A stretch of 64,000 bases of DNA from Desulfitobacterium dehalogenans ATCC 51507 (GTDB lineage: Bacteria; Bacillota; Desulfitobacteriia; Desulfitobacteriales; Desulfitobacteriaceae). Shown piece after piece: positions 26,321-35,100 of this stretch. A model generated the notes under the pieces. The model was given only the letters and a program-made list of their open reading frames with translations. It ran no database searches and had not been told where the DNA came from. The stretch lies in contig NC_018017.1 in NCBI RefSeq assembly GCF_000243155.2, positions 496,001 to 560,000 on the forward strand, in the 5' to 3' direction. Each line of letters begins with the position of its first letter. Position 1 is the stretch's first letter. A program made the position numbers and the translations under genes.

Positions 26321-26362
26321 TAAAAAAATAGAGGTTTAAGTATTTGAATATACCTAAACCTC
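26321..26362 (-). terminator. Rho-independent terminator of the HesB-like gene
   Basis: Read on the minus strand, GGAGGTTTAGGTAT pairs with ATACTTAAACCTC around a short loop and is followed by TATTTTTTTAT. It lies 50 nt after the HesB-like stop codon. Confidence 0.85.
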
Positions 26363-26414
26363 CAGCGTACTGATCCTGAGCTCGCCTGTTTCGTGTTCTT
26401 TTAGCGGACTTTGG

Positions 26415-26711
26415 CTAACAGGAAGAAAGTCCTGCCGATCTAATCGAAAAGCCTCTGTTAGAGTAATTATCCGAATAGTCGATTACTGAATCTGAGATAT
26501 AGTCTTCTAAACTGGAATTAAAGACAACGGTAATTCCCTGGGATTCGACGGAGATATCGTCTTGGTGAGTTAACTCATCCAGAGTTAAACTTAATTGCGG
26601 ACCCCCTCAGCCAAAGCCGCCGAAAGCAATTCTCAGCTGAGTGTCCTGGGGATTATCCTGGGCAGCAATGATTTCTTTTAACTTTTCAGCTGCTTTTTCA
26701 GAAATATGCAT
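26415..26711 (-). CDS. HesB-like selenoprotein with in-frame UGA (Sec35)
   Basis: ATG 26711 follows AAGGAGGGTGATCAC and opens a 98-residue HesB/IscA-like protein (MHISEKAAEKLKEIIAAQ...). Codon 35 is TGA (26607-26609), in the context AFGGFG-U-GGPQLSLTLDE, at the place where HesB/IscA proteins keep a conserved Cys or Gly-rich metal-binding loop. The sequence after the UGA stays family-like to a TAG preceded by Cys98. A 7-bp hairpin begins 18 nt after the UGA. HesB-like selenoproteins are a described family in anaerobic Firmicutes. A standard gene caller would split or drop this gene. Role inferred: Fe-S or persulfide/metal handling. Confidence 0.85.
26570..26588 (-). promoter_or_regulatory. Candidate bacterial SECIS hairpin
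   Basis: On the minus strand TTAACTC-TGGAT-GAGTTAA forms a 7-bp stem with a G-containing 5-nt loop. The loop begins 25 nt after the UGA, inside the 16-37 nt window usual for SelB-binding SECIS elements. It lies within the coding sequence, as bacterial SECIS elements do. Confidence 0.65.
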
Positions 26712-26790
26712 GTGATCACCCTCCTTATCAGTATTTTGTTTAGCTGATCGGTATTTTACTCTTAGATTTGTTTTCCACCCTTATAAGAGT

Positions 26791-26841
26791 ATTATAAAGG
26801 GTTGATTGAATAATTTCAATATACCCCCAAGGGGTATATTG
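26791..26841 (-). promoter_or_regulatory. Sigma-A promoter overlapped by a CsoR/CstR-like palindrome
   Basis: Read on the minus strand, TTGAAA (26814-26819) is spaced 17 bp from TATAAT (26791-26796), 80 bp before the HesB-like ATG. A palindrome with perfect 11-bp arms (CAATATACCCC / GGGGTATATTG, 26817-26841) overlaps the -35 box. Its ATACCCC...GGGGTAT core is the operator pattern of CsoR-family repressors (copper CsoR or persulfide CstR). The T run on the other side also makes it resemble a terminator, but no plus-strand gene needs one there. Confidence 0.65.
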
Positions 26842-26941
26842 ATTTTTTTTAAGCTTTCGCCATGGGAATGCATAAGTTATCGGATACTTATTCTTCAATG
26901 GGAAACACTAGCTAAAAAAGAGAAGGAACCGGCGTGATGCT

Positions 26942-29380
26942 ATGACTGCAGAACTCAATCCGTACAATCAAAAAAGGAATTTTGCCAAAACCTTGGAGCC
27001 GGAGGGGATAAGAGTAATCTCCCAGGAGGATCTGAAATTTGTGGTGCAGCACCATCTGGCCCGCAGAGATCACTACGATCTCCGTCTGGAATGGGAGGGA
27101 GCTCTTTTGAGCTGGGCGGTGCCTAAGGGACCTTCCTACGATACCCGGGACAAAAGGCTGGCTGTACAGGTGGAGGATCATCCTCTGGAATACAGGAATT
27201 TTGAAGGGACCATTCCCAAAGGGGAATATGGGGGCGGTGTGGTCATGCTCTGGGACGAAGGCTCCTGGGAACCTTATGGAGATGTGGATGAGGGACTCCG
27301 TGAAGGGGTGCTGAAGTTTGTACTAAAAGGAAGACGGCTTAAAGGAAAATGGGCCCTGGTGCGGATGAAAGAAAAGGCCGGAGAGAAAAAAGACAACTGG
27401 CTTTTACTTAAAGAAAAAGACGAATATGCCCAAACTGCTGACGGGATTGCCGAATTAACCACCAGCATCAGGACCGGACGCACTATGGCGGAAATTGAAG
27501 AAGGGGAGGACGAAAAGTTCACCCAGAACCCCTTCAGCAGCATCGAGGTGCAGCTGGCCAAATTAGTCCATTCCATTCCTGAGGGAAAAGATTGGCTTTA
27601 TGAGTTGAAATACGACGGCTACAGAATAGTGGCCTATATTGAAGGAAACAGCGTCCGGCTGATAACCAGGAACGGCCATGATTATACGGAACGATTCCGG
27701 GATGTAGCCTCTTCCCTCCTTGATTGGGCGGAGGGGAGGGCCATGATCCTGGACGGGGAAATGGTCGTCACAGATCCGGAGGGCAAAACGGATTTTCAGG
27801 CCCTGCAAAACTATCTGAAAAACCCCCGGGCCAAAAATCTGACCTATATCCTCTTTGACCTTCTCGCCTTGGATGGGGCGGACCTCCGGGGACATAGCCT
27901 GATCGACAGGAAGGAAACTCTGGCGGGGTTGATGGAGGATGCTCCCCCAAACCTTCACTACAGCAGGCATGTAAGAGGAAAGGGAAAAGAAAGTTACCTG
28001 GCGGCCTGCGAGGGCGGGATGGAAGGGATCATCGGAAAAAAAGCCGATTCCCTCTACAGCGGAGCAAGAAACGGCGACTGGATCAAACTTAAATGCGCTA
28101 AAAGGCAGGAATTTGTCATCGGCGGCTATACCCTTTCTCATAAAAAAACCAGCGGGATAAGCTCCCTTCTCCTGGGGGTCTATGAAGGGGAGGAACTGGT
28201 TTATGCCGGGCGTGCCGGTACTGGCCTGAGCGAAGCCGACATGAAAGAGCTTGAGGAAAAGTTTAAGAGCATCAAGAGCAGGGTGGCACCCTTCAAGGCG
28301 GCGCCCAAGCCCAGGTCTAATGAAAAGATCACCTGGCTTGAGCCGGAGCTGGTGGCGGAAATCCAATTTGCGGAATGGACCAAAGAGGATCGGCTAAGGC
28401 AGGCAAGCTTCAAAGGCCTGCGGGGGGATAAGAATCCCCGGGAAATACAAAGGGAAAAAGCAGATGAGGAAATACAGCCTCAGCCTGTTCAAAAAGGGAG
28501 AAGCCCCATGAAAACCAACAGCAACAGCATTATCATCGAAGGAATCAAGATCAGCAGCCCGGACAAGGTGATCTTCGCCCAGCCCGAAATCACCAAAGTG
28601 GATGTGATCCGCTATTACGAAAAGGTGGCGGAGCGGATGCTGCCCTATGTAAGCCACAGGGTTCTCAGCATTGTCCGCTGTCCCAAAGGGGTAGCCCAGA
28701 CCTGCTTCTATAAGAAGCATCCTGGTCCCGGCAGCCAGGGAATCGTGACCATCCCGATTCTGACCAGTGACGGGGGAACAGAAGATTACTTCTATATTGA
28801 GAACATTTCCGGGCTGATCGCCGAAGCCCAGATGGGCACCCTGGAATTTCACATCTGGGGGAGCCGTGTTGATGAGCTGGAAAAACCCGATCTACTGGTC
28901 TTTGATCTGGATCCTGATGAGGGAATGGATCTGGGTACAGTGCGCCAGGGTGTGCGGGATATAAAAGATATTCTTGCCGAACTTTCCCTGAACTCCTATC
29001 TCAAGACCAGCGGGGGCAAAGGGTACCATGTGGTGGTCCCTTTAAAACCCGCCGTCTCCTGGGAGGTCTTTCACGATTTTGCCAGGGGCGTCGCCCAGGT
29101 TATGGAGCAGAAGTGGCCTGATCGCTATACAAGCAACGTGAGAAAGGCCAAGCGCACCAACAAGATCTTTATCGACTGGATTCGCAACGGCAGAGGGGCC
29201 ACCAGCATTGCCCCCTATTCCCTGAGAGCTAGAAAAGGAGCGGGGGTGTCCATGCCTATCCTCTGGGAGGAGCTGGATATGGTGGCTCCAGATGGGGTCG
29301 ATATGGCGGAGGCCCTGCGGAGGATCGAGGGCAGTGATCCTTGGCAGGATTTTTTCCAGAATCAGCAGCGGCTTAAATGA
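26942..29380 (+). CDS. ligD: LigD: non-homologous end-joining DNA ligase/polymerase/phosphoesterase
   Basis: The 812-residue protein has three domains in the order phosphoesterase, ligase, polymerase. Phosphoesterase: ~30-180 (HHLARRDHYDLRLEWEG). Ligase: ~200-520, nucleotidyl-acceptor Lys223 in YELKYDGYRI and GMEGIIGKKADSLY further on. Polymerase/primase: ~525-810 (RCPKGV, catalytic Asp655/Asp657 in FDLDPDEG, KTSGGKGYHVVVPL). It repairs double-strand breaks, normally with Ku. No ku gene lies in the window. ATG 26942 follows AGAAGGAACCGGCGTGATGCT. It is monocistronic. Confidence 0.95.
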   Translation: MTAELNPYNQKRNFAKTLEPEGIRVISQEDLKFVVQHHLARRDHYDLRLEWEGALLSWAVPKGPSYDTRDKRLAVQVEDHPLEYRNFEGTIPKGEYGGGVVMLWDEGSWEPYGDVDEGLREGVLKFVLKGRRLKGKWALVRMKEKAGEKKDNWLLLKEKDEYAQTADGIAELTTSIRTGRTMAEIEEGEDEKFTQNPFSSIEVQLAKLVHSIPEGKDWLYELKYDGYRIVAYIEGNSVRLITRNGHDYTERFRDVASSLLDWAEGRAMILDGEMVVTDPEGKTDFQALQNYLKNPRAKNLTYILFDLLALDGADLRGHSLIDRKETLAGLMEDAPPNLHYSRHVRGKGKESYLAACEGGMEGIIGKKADSLYSGARNGDWIKLKCAKRQEFVIGGYTLSHKKTSGISSLLLGVYEGEELVYAGRAGTGLSEADMKELEEKFKSIKSRVAPFKAAPKPRSNEKITWLEPELVAEIQFAEWTKEDRLRQASFKGLRGDKNPREIQREKADEEIQPQPVQKGRSPMKTNSNSIIIEGIKISSPDKVIFAQPEITKVDVIRYYEKVAERMLPYVSHRVLSIVRCPKGVAQTCFYKKHPGPGSQGIVTIPILTSDGGTEDYFYIENISGLIAEAQMGTLEFHIWGSRVDELEKPDLLVFDLDPDEGMDLGTVRQGVRDIKDILAELSLNSYLKTSGGKGYHVVVPLKPAVSWEVFHDFARGVAQVMEQKWPDRYTSNVRKAKRTNKIFIDWIRNGRGATSIAPYSLRARKGAGVSMPILWEELDMVAPDGVDMAEALRRIEGSDPWQDFFQNQQRLK

Positions 29381-29445
29381 GGGAATGTAGTCAGTTTTTT
29401 ATAGGCTAGTACCGTGTATTAAGGAACCGGCATTTACTACGAAAA

Positions 29446-29523
29446 AAGAAATAGTGGTTTTGAATTCTTTTATTCTAGCTAGTGTAGAGGTATATCCTCT
29501 TGCACTATTTCTTTATATGGAGC
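29446..29523. repeat. Inverted repeat in the gap after ligD
   Basis: AAGAAATAGTG (29446-29456) is exactly complementary to CACTATTTCTT (29513-29523), with a smaller AGAGGTATATCCTCT hairpin between the arms. The ~410-bp gap between ligD and the next gene holds no convincing coding region besides this structure. Confidence 0.4.
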
Positions 29524-29792
29524 TTTTAACTTACACACAATTCAGTTCTATTTTGACGGAGAATGTAATTTTACAAATAATTAGAGACGAGGAGCCAGTT
29601 TGGTATTATACGAGGAGGGATGTATAATTATTAAACACACATTAAGAGTGCCGAAATGATATTGGTGAAAAACATACCATATTATTGAAGAAAGGCGGTA
29701 GAACAACTTGATTATAGAGAGAAAAGTAAAAATCGATATTGATGAATTTAAGTTTGGCAAAGCATTTATGTTCGATTGAATTCTAAATTGGA

Positions 29793-30500
29793 GTGAAAAT
29801 CAAATTTATGTTAAAGAAACTATTTAATCAAAAAACCTTGTTCGGTTTTATCTTTTTTACTATGGTGCTTTCCACCCTATTTGTGACAGTAAAGATTTTT
29901 CAAGCGCCGACCGTTGCCGATCAGGGGGAACTTAGCGCAAGAGTTAAGGGCGATTATACTCTAATGTTGCTGCAATGTATTTTTGGAACGCTTGCATTGC
30001 TACTGCCTAGCTTTATCGCAAAACGGTTCAAAATTGTCATACCATCGGGTATGATTGTCGCTTATGCGGTATTCCTTTATTGTGCCATTTATTTGGGAGA
30101 GGTGCGCTCCTTTTACTATAAAGTACCGCATTGGGATACGATTTTACATACATTCAGCGGAGCCATGCTTGGTGCATTGGGTCTGACGCTTATCAGTTTC
30201 TTAAATAATACTGACAGAATCCCGGTATATCTTTCACCTTTGTTCGTGGCTATTTTTACTTTTTGTTTTGCAGTGGCATTAGGTGTTGTTTGGGAAATAT
30301 ACGAATTTACAATAGATAGCTTATTTTTAACCAACATGCAAAAATACGCACTTGAAAACGGAACGCCGCTCATAGGACAGGCCGCTCTTGCAGACACAAT
30401 GAAAGACTTGATTGTAGACTGCATAGGAGCACTTGCGTTTTCAGTTTTCGGGTACATATCTCTTAAAAGTAAAAAAGGATGGCTGGAGCGGCTCCAATAA
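29793..30500 (+). CDS. YjdF/DUF2238-type membrane protein
   Basis: The 235-residue protein has about six membrane helices. The signatures VPHWDTILHTFSGAMLGALG and ALGVVWEIYEFTID are typical of the DUF2238/YjdF family of unknown function. GTG 29793 is the longest start; ATG 29808, preceded at some distance by GGAGTGA, is an alternative. It lies alone at the edge of the AT-rich accessory region. Confidence 0.75.
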   Translation: MKIKFMLKKLFNQKTLFGFIFFTMVLSTLFVTVKIFQAPTVADQGELSARVKGDYTLMLLQCIFGTLALLLPSFIAKRFKIVIPSGMIVAYAVFLYCAIYLGEVRSFYYKVPHWDTILHTFSGAMLGALGLTLISFLNNTDRIPVYLSPLFVAIFTFCFAVALGVVWEIYEFTIDSLFLTNMQKYALENGTPLIGQAALADTMKDLIVDCIGALAFSVFGYISLKSKKGWLERLQ

Positions 30501-30565
30501 ATACTTGTAAATAAAGTCAATGGGGGAATGTATAAGAAATCTTTGAATTGGCGGACCATATTTAG

Positions 30566-30690
30566 TACTATATTTGTAGTGGTGGTAAGCCTTGAACGGT
30601 AAAGAAGATATTATGGCATTACCCTTTAACTGAATAGAATATAACCTAATGACTCATTAGAACAACGTCGGCAGATATGCCGGCATTTTT
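30566..30690 (+). repeat. Internally deleted copy of the Phd/YefM antitoxin locus
   Basis: The left part (to GAACGGTAAAGAAGATATTA, ending 30612) matches 36238-36288. The right part (from AATAGAATATAA through a GTCGGCAGATATGCCGGC hairpin) matches 36567-36620. About 280 bp of the antitoxin body found in the other copy is missing. The two copies are in direct orientation and bracket the Hachiman island. Confidence 0.75.
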
Positions 30691-30764
30691 TAAAATAAAA
30701 TGTTACCGCTACAATGAATTGGCTCATAAGGAGAAAAAACAAGTTAAACCGTCTATGCAAAAAT

Positions 30765-30810
30765 AAAGCAGAAGGAATAAAGCCCGTGGCTTAGTTCTTC
30801 TGCTTTTATA
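30765..30810. terminator. Hairpin with AAGCAGAAG/CTTCTGCTT stem
   Basis: The arms flank a loop with its own AAGCCCGTGGCTT stem and are followed by TTTTAT, with an A-rich left flank, so it could terminate on either strand. It directly abuts the end of the decayed LysR fragment. Confidence 0.55.
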
Positions 30811-31070
30811 AATAAATTAATCTCACGTCATACAGCGGCCTCATAATCAGTTCCGGGGAACCCCAGACGACACATTTTTCGCCGGCTAGATCCTCGATGC
30901 CGATCTGTTTTTGGGGGGAAAAACGGTGCGTTCCGGCAAAGGTCACGCAAAGGTCACGCAAAGGGGGAACCTGCAGATGGTATCGGCTGTGATTCCGGGA
31001 ATGTCGCAGTCCATCATTGTCAGACTCAATGCCGAACGGTAAGCCAAGAACTTTTCAGTCAGTGTTTTGG
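30806..31070 (-). pseudogene. Decayed LysR-type regulator fragment
   Basis: Minus-strand translation gives FAGTHRFSPQKQIGIEDLAG followed by EKCVVWGSPELI, which fits the effector-binding domain of LysR-type regulators. A second frame upstream supplies CDIPGITADTICRFPLCVTF. The frames are thrown out of register by an 11-nt tandem duplication (AAAGGTCACGC twice, near 30940-30962). No N-terminal HTH remains. The family call is moderate; the non-functional state is clear. Confidence 0.45.
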
Positions 31071-31297
31071 GCTTCTGGTTGCCGATTCCAGCTTGCTTAA
31101 AAGTCGACTTTCCTCGTCATAGAACTTATCCTCCCTGCAAGTATAAGCTGTAATGGCTGGGAAGGATTTACTGGATTATTGTCGAAATTGGAATTTACTA
31201 AAGTCATACCCTATACATTAACTTTTAGCTGTATGGTGTACGTTTATTCCTTGTTATCGGAGATGCGCATAGTTTAATAAGTATTGTGGAGGATGCC

Positions 31298-32188
31298 GTG
31301 AAGGAATTTCCAGATATTAAACAATGGTTTGATGTTAGTGAATATACTGTTTTTAATGAATGCCACAAATTAGAAATTAATATGAAGCCTGAAGATAAGG
31401 TTGATATGTCTTCATTCTGCAAGGAGTTCGCAAAGTATCTATGTAGACTGCGATGTGGAAACGAGCAAGATAGAGATGCTATGTACCGTGCAGTTGACGG
31501 ATATTCAATTAACGATGACGAGCAAAAAGAAAGAATTGCAAATTGTTTTTTCAAAGGTTTTATTAGTGACAGCAAATACAGCCAAACAGGAACCTATTCT
31601 TCCTCTTTTGATGATGATGCAATAACTGGATATATTGGAGAATGTTTTTATTACATAATTCGAGAACAGCTACTAGAGGATGAGAAAATCCATATAGAGC
31701 CATGTAAACCTAAATTCTCATCTAAAGAGCCGGGTATTGACTTTGTCGAGATAAGAAAAGACGCCAATGGTTATTACATGATTGTTGGAGAAATAAAAAC
31801 TACGCAAAACAGTATTGGAACCAGACCAACAGACATATTGACTATGTTCAAGTTACGTGCCAATAAAATTTTTTCCGAAATGTATATGGGCATAAAAGAA
31901 AACTATTCGCAATGTGAAGATAAAGAATTAAAGACATTTATCGATGAAATGTTAACTTTATTTTACGGAATTAAAAAGACGTTTACACCTCGAAAAAGAT
32001 TTTCCGGTGTTATTAATTACAATTACCATCATAGAAATATTCATAAGAGCGTGTTTTCAGGTTTTAAGACAGAGCTAGCCGATGCTGTTTTTGATTCACC
32101 TCATTGTAGAAGGATAAAGCTAATTGGTATTTATAATATTGAAAATATCATAAGGCAGGTGAGAGATGAGATATGGAGCAAATTATAA
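31298..32188 (+). CDS. hamA: HamA: Hachiman defence system nuclease (DUF1837)
   Basis: The ~296-residue protein carries a PD-(D/E)xK-type nuclease core: an upstream Glu in GYIGECFYYII, Asp148 in PGIDFVEI, and Glu165/Lys167 in VGEIKTT. These are the features of the DUF1837/HamA family. It forms the Hachiman anti-phage system with the helicase gene that overlaps its end by 16 bp; HamA is released to cut DNA when HamB senses aberrant DNA. I prefer GTG 31298, with TGGAGG 5 nt upstream; GTG 31286 is in frame, and the frame stays open to 31229. GC content is much lower than in flanking housekeeping-like genes, suggesting transfer. Confidence 0.85.
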   Translation: MKEFPDIKQWFDVSEYTVFNECHKLEINMKPEDKVDMSSFCKEFAKYLCRLRCGNEQDRDAMYRAVDGYSINDDEQKERIANCFFKGFISDSKYSQTGTYSSSFDDDAITGYIGECFYYIIREQLLEDEKIHIEPCKPKFSSKEPGIDFVEIRKDANGYYMIVGEIKTTQNSIGTRPTDILTMFKLRANKIFSEMYMGIKENYSQCEDKELKTFIDEMLTLFYGIKKTFTPRKRFSGVINYNYHHRNIHKSVFSGFKTELADAVFDSPHCRRIKLIGIYNIENIIRQVRDEIWSKL

Positions 32189-35100
32189 ATTTAGATGGCT
32201 TATTTTCAAATTTAAAAAGTCTTATTGAAAATAAATCTGATATCAAAGATATTTGCGCTTCCCTAGAAAAAATCCACTTTGAAGTAATTAAACGTAATTT
32301 ACTCGGGCAAAAAAGTCAGGAACAGGAAATGTACAATGACATAGAGATAATAAGTAAAATTGGTTTCTATTTACTTTCTGCCTTGATAGATATTAATCTT
32401 GAACCAGAAAGCCCTGAGAATAATATGCGTTTATATGGCATGACCGTAGCGGCGTTTTGTTTTGAATTATTATCAAAATTGTCAATTATTCAACCTGAAG
32501 AACAATGGGAATATAATCTTTTCTCTTCGATATGTTATTCTTTATCTGAAAATCAAGCGAATGGTATTGTACTTGCAAAAGAAGGGTTTGGTAAACTAAG
32601 TAAAATTCAGGGCAAAGATTTCATATATCTTCTTTTTCTGAAGTTTTTGTCGAGAGAATATAAATATATCGTTAAATATCGAAGGCCAAAGTCTGAGCTG
32701 GAATCCGCACAAATAATTACTATTCTCAAAGAATTTTCAAGACATATGATTTTCGGAGGAGATGTTGAAAAAGTTATAGTCAAGTTTTCAGACTATAAAA
32801 GCCAACTTTTTAACAGTAATTCCCAATATTTCTTTGCTTTTTCACTCATTTATAAAGTTGCTTTAGAAATGTATAGATGTTCAATACGCAATCTCCTGAA
32901 GTTAGAGCCTGATTTAGAAAGTTACTTAAAAGTAGTTACTCAAATTGATACTAAAAACCTCTACGAGTTATGGCCTTCTCAGAAATTTCTTATAAAAGTA
33001 GAGAGTGAAGATGAAAGTTTCCTTTCAGATAACCCCAAAAATAATATTTCTATAATTTCAATGCCAACAAGTGCCGGTAAGACAATGATTGCAGAGCTTT
33101 CCATATTTAAATCGTTAATAAAAAATGCCGGAATAGCAATATACGTAGTTCCAAGCTTAGCTTTGACGCATGAAATAGAAAATAACTTCTTTAGGAGATT
33201 TAGAAAAGTTGGAATAGATATAAAAAGAGAAATTGATATTGACACGATTGAAGAATTAAATCTTACTTCTCCCCAAGTTTACGTTTTGACACCAGAGAAA
33301 TTAGATTTAATTATAAGAAAAAAGAGTGAAATACTGTCTTGGGTCAGATTAATAATATTTGATGAGTTTCACAAAGCTGGTGATGGAGAGCGGGGTTGGT
33401 TACTTGAAACGCTAATTGGGTGGTTTATGTTTTTCCAGAGAACTTATCAATACAAAATTATAATGATGTCAGCAATAATTAGTAATCTCGAACAAAGTGT
33501 TATAAATGATAATATCTCTTTTCATTTGAGCAAGTGGTCGCCTACCAGAAAATTATATGGGGTATATTTCCTTCCCTCAAGTAAAAAACTCGTATATTCT
33601 AAAAAGAATATTTTGGCCAAACAAGTAATTCAAGAACCATATTCTTTGTTTCTCCGGTATAAGCACCATCGTGCAGTTATGGATTCAGTTTTCTACAAGG
33701 AAGTTCACGGAAAAAAGACAAAAAACGGTTATGATTCTAATAACTCTGATACAAAGTTTGATCTTTGTTGGAAAGCCATTACAAATCTTAATGAACGACC
33801 GATATTAATTTATTTTTTTAAGAAAGATGATATCAATAGTTTTATTGATAGAAGTAGCAAGTATCTTGGAAAGATGACCAATGAACCGTTATTAAACGAC
33901 TTGAAAAGGACAGTCATTAAGAAATTAGGAGCGCATCATAGATTGTGCAAAGCTCTTGATTATGGCGTCGCATTCCATAACGGAGATTTGCCGGAAGATG
34001 TGAGAACATCAATCGAAAATGCTTATCGAAGAGGTGTTATTAAGATTCTGGCTTGTACAACAACATTGGCCGATGGCGTAAATTTGCCAGTCAGTACTTT
34101 GATTATTGGAAGCTGTTTTAATTATGATTGTAGTAGAGGAATTAATAACAGTGATTATAAAAATATCGTTGGAAGAATCGGGAGGGCATTAACTGATACT
34201 GAAGGTAAAATTCTTATTTTCAAGCATGATGAATATTACAAAGATAATGTTAAGGAAAAGATTTTATTGTTTACAAATCCAAGCTTGCTGGAAACCCCAT
34301 TAAGAAGCGCATTAGAGGACGCAACAAACAATATGGACGATACTGTAGACTTGATAGAATCAATAGTTGAAGGAAAAAGAATCTCTCAGGAAATACATGT
34401 ACAAAAAATGATTGAGAGATTACAAGTATTTGTATTTTCGCTTTATGAACAATTAGAAACGTATGATTTTGAATCATTTTATCAAGAATATGTTAATTGC
34501 TTTTTTATTAATACATCAGAAATTACCAAGCAGATAATTAAACCCGTAACACAAGCAATTTATCAAGTCGCTTCAAATATTCCAAGTGACTTCCTAAAAA
34601 AATGTAATTGTACTGGTCTATCTTACAGTACAAACATAAAATTAAACAGAATTGTCCAAAAGATATCCCAAGAATTTAATGTGGCTATTTTTTCATCCTT
34701 AGATATAATATCCGAAGAGATATATTCTGAGATTTTAGCGTGCCCAGAATTCACGTCGCCTTTTGAGAAAATTGATAATTATGGGGTATTAAAACAATGG
34801 TTAAGCGGGGATACATATATAAATATTAGAGACAATTATTTTAGCCATACAAATGGGAGCATTGAAGAAAAAACACAAAATTGTACCCAGTATATAAGAG
34901 AAATGTTTCAATATAAACTTCCTTGGGCGTTTAGCGCTTTGTTGGTATTCTGTGAAAATACGTTCCTTAAAACTACATTAAGTGTTATGCCCCAATATAT
35001 TAAATACGGTACAAAGGATGGGAACGCTATTGAATTATGCGTTGGGGGGATTGATTCAAGAGAACTCGCTATAACCTTATCAAAGTTTTATGCCGAAGAT

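Noticed and set aside
26817-26841. Reading the ATACCCC palindrome as a plain terminator
   Set aside because: It has a T run on one side, but there is no upstream plus-strand gene to end, and it overlaps the -35 of a well-spaced promoter.
27563-28366. Long minus-strand reading frame opposite ligD
   Set aside because: Shadow of a conserved, well-supported plus-strand gene; no start signal or family features.
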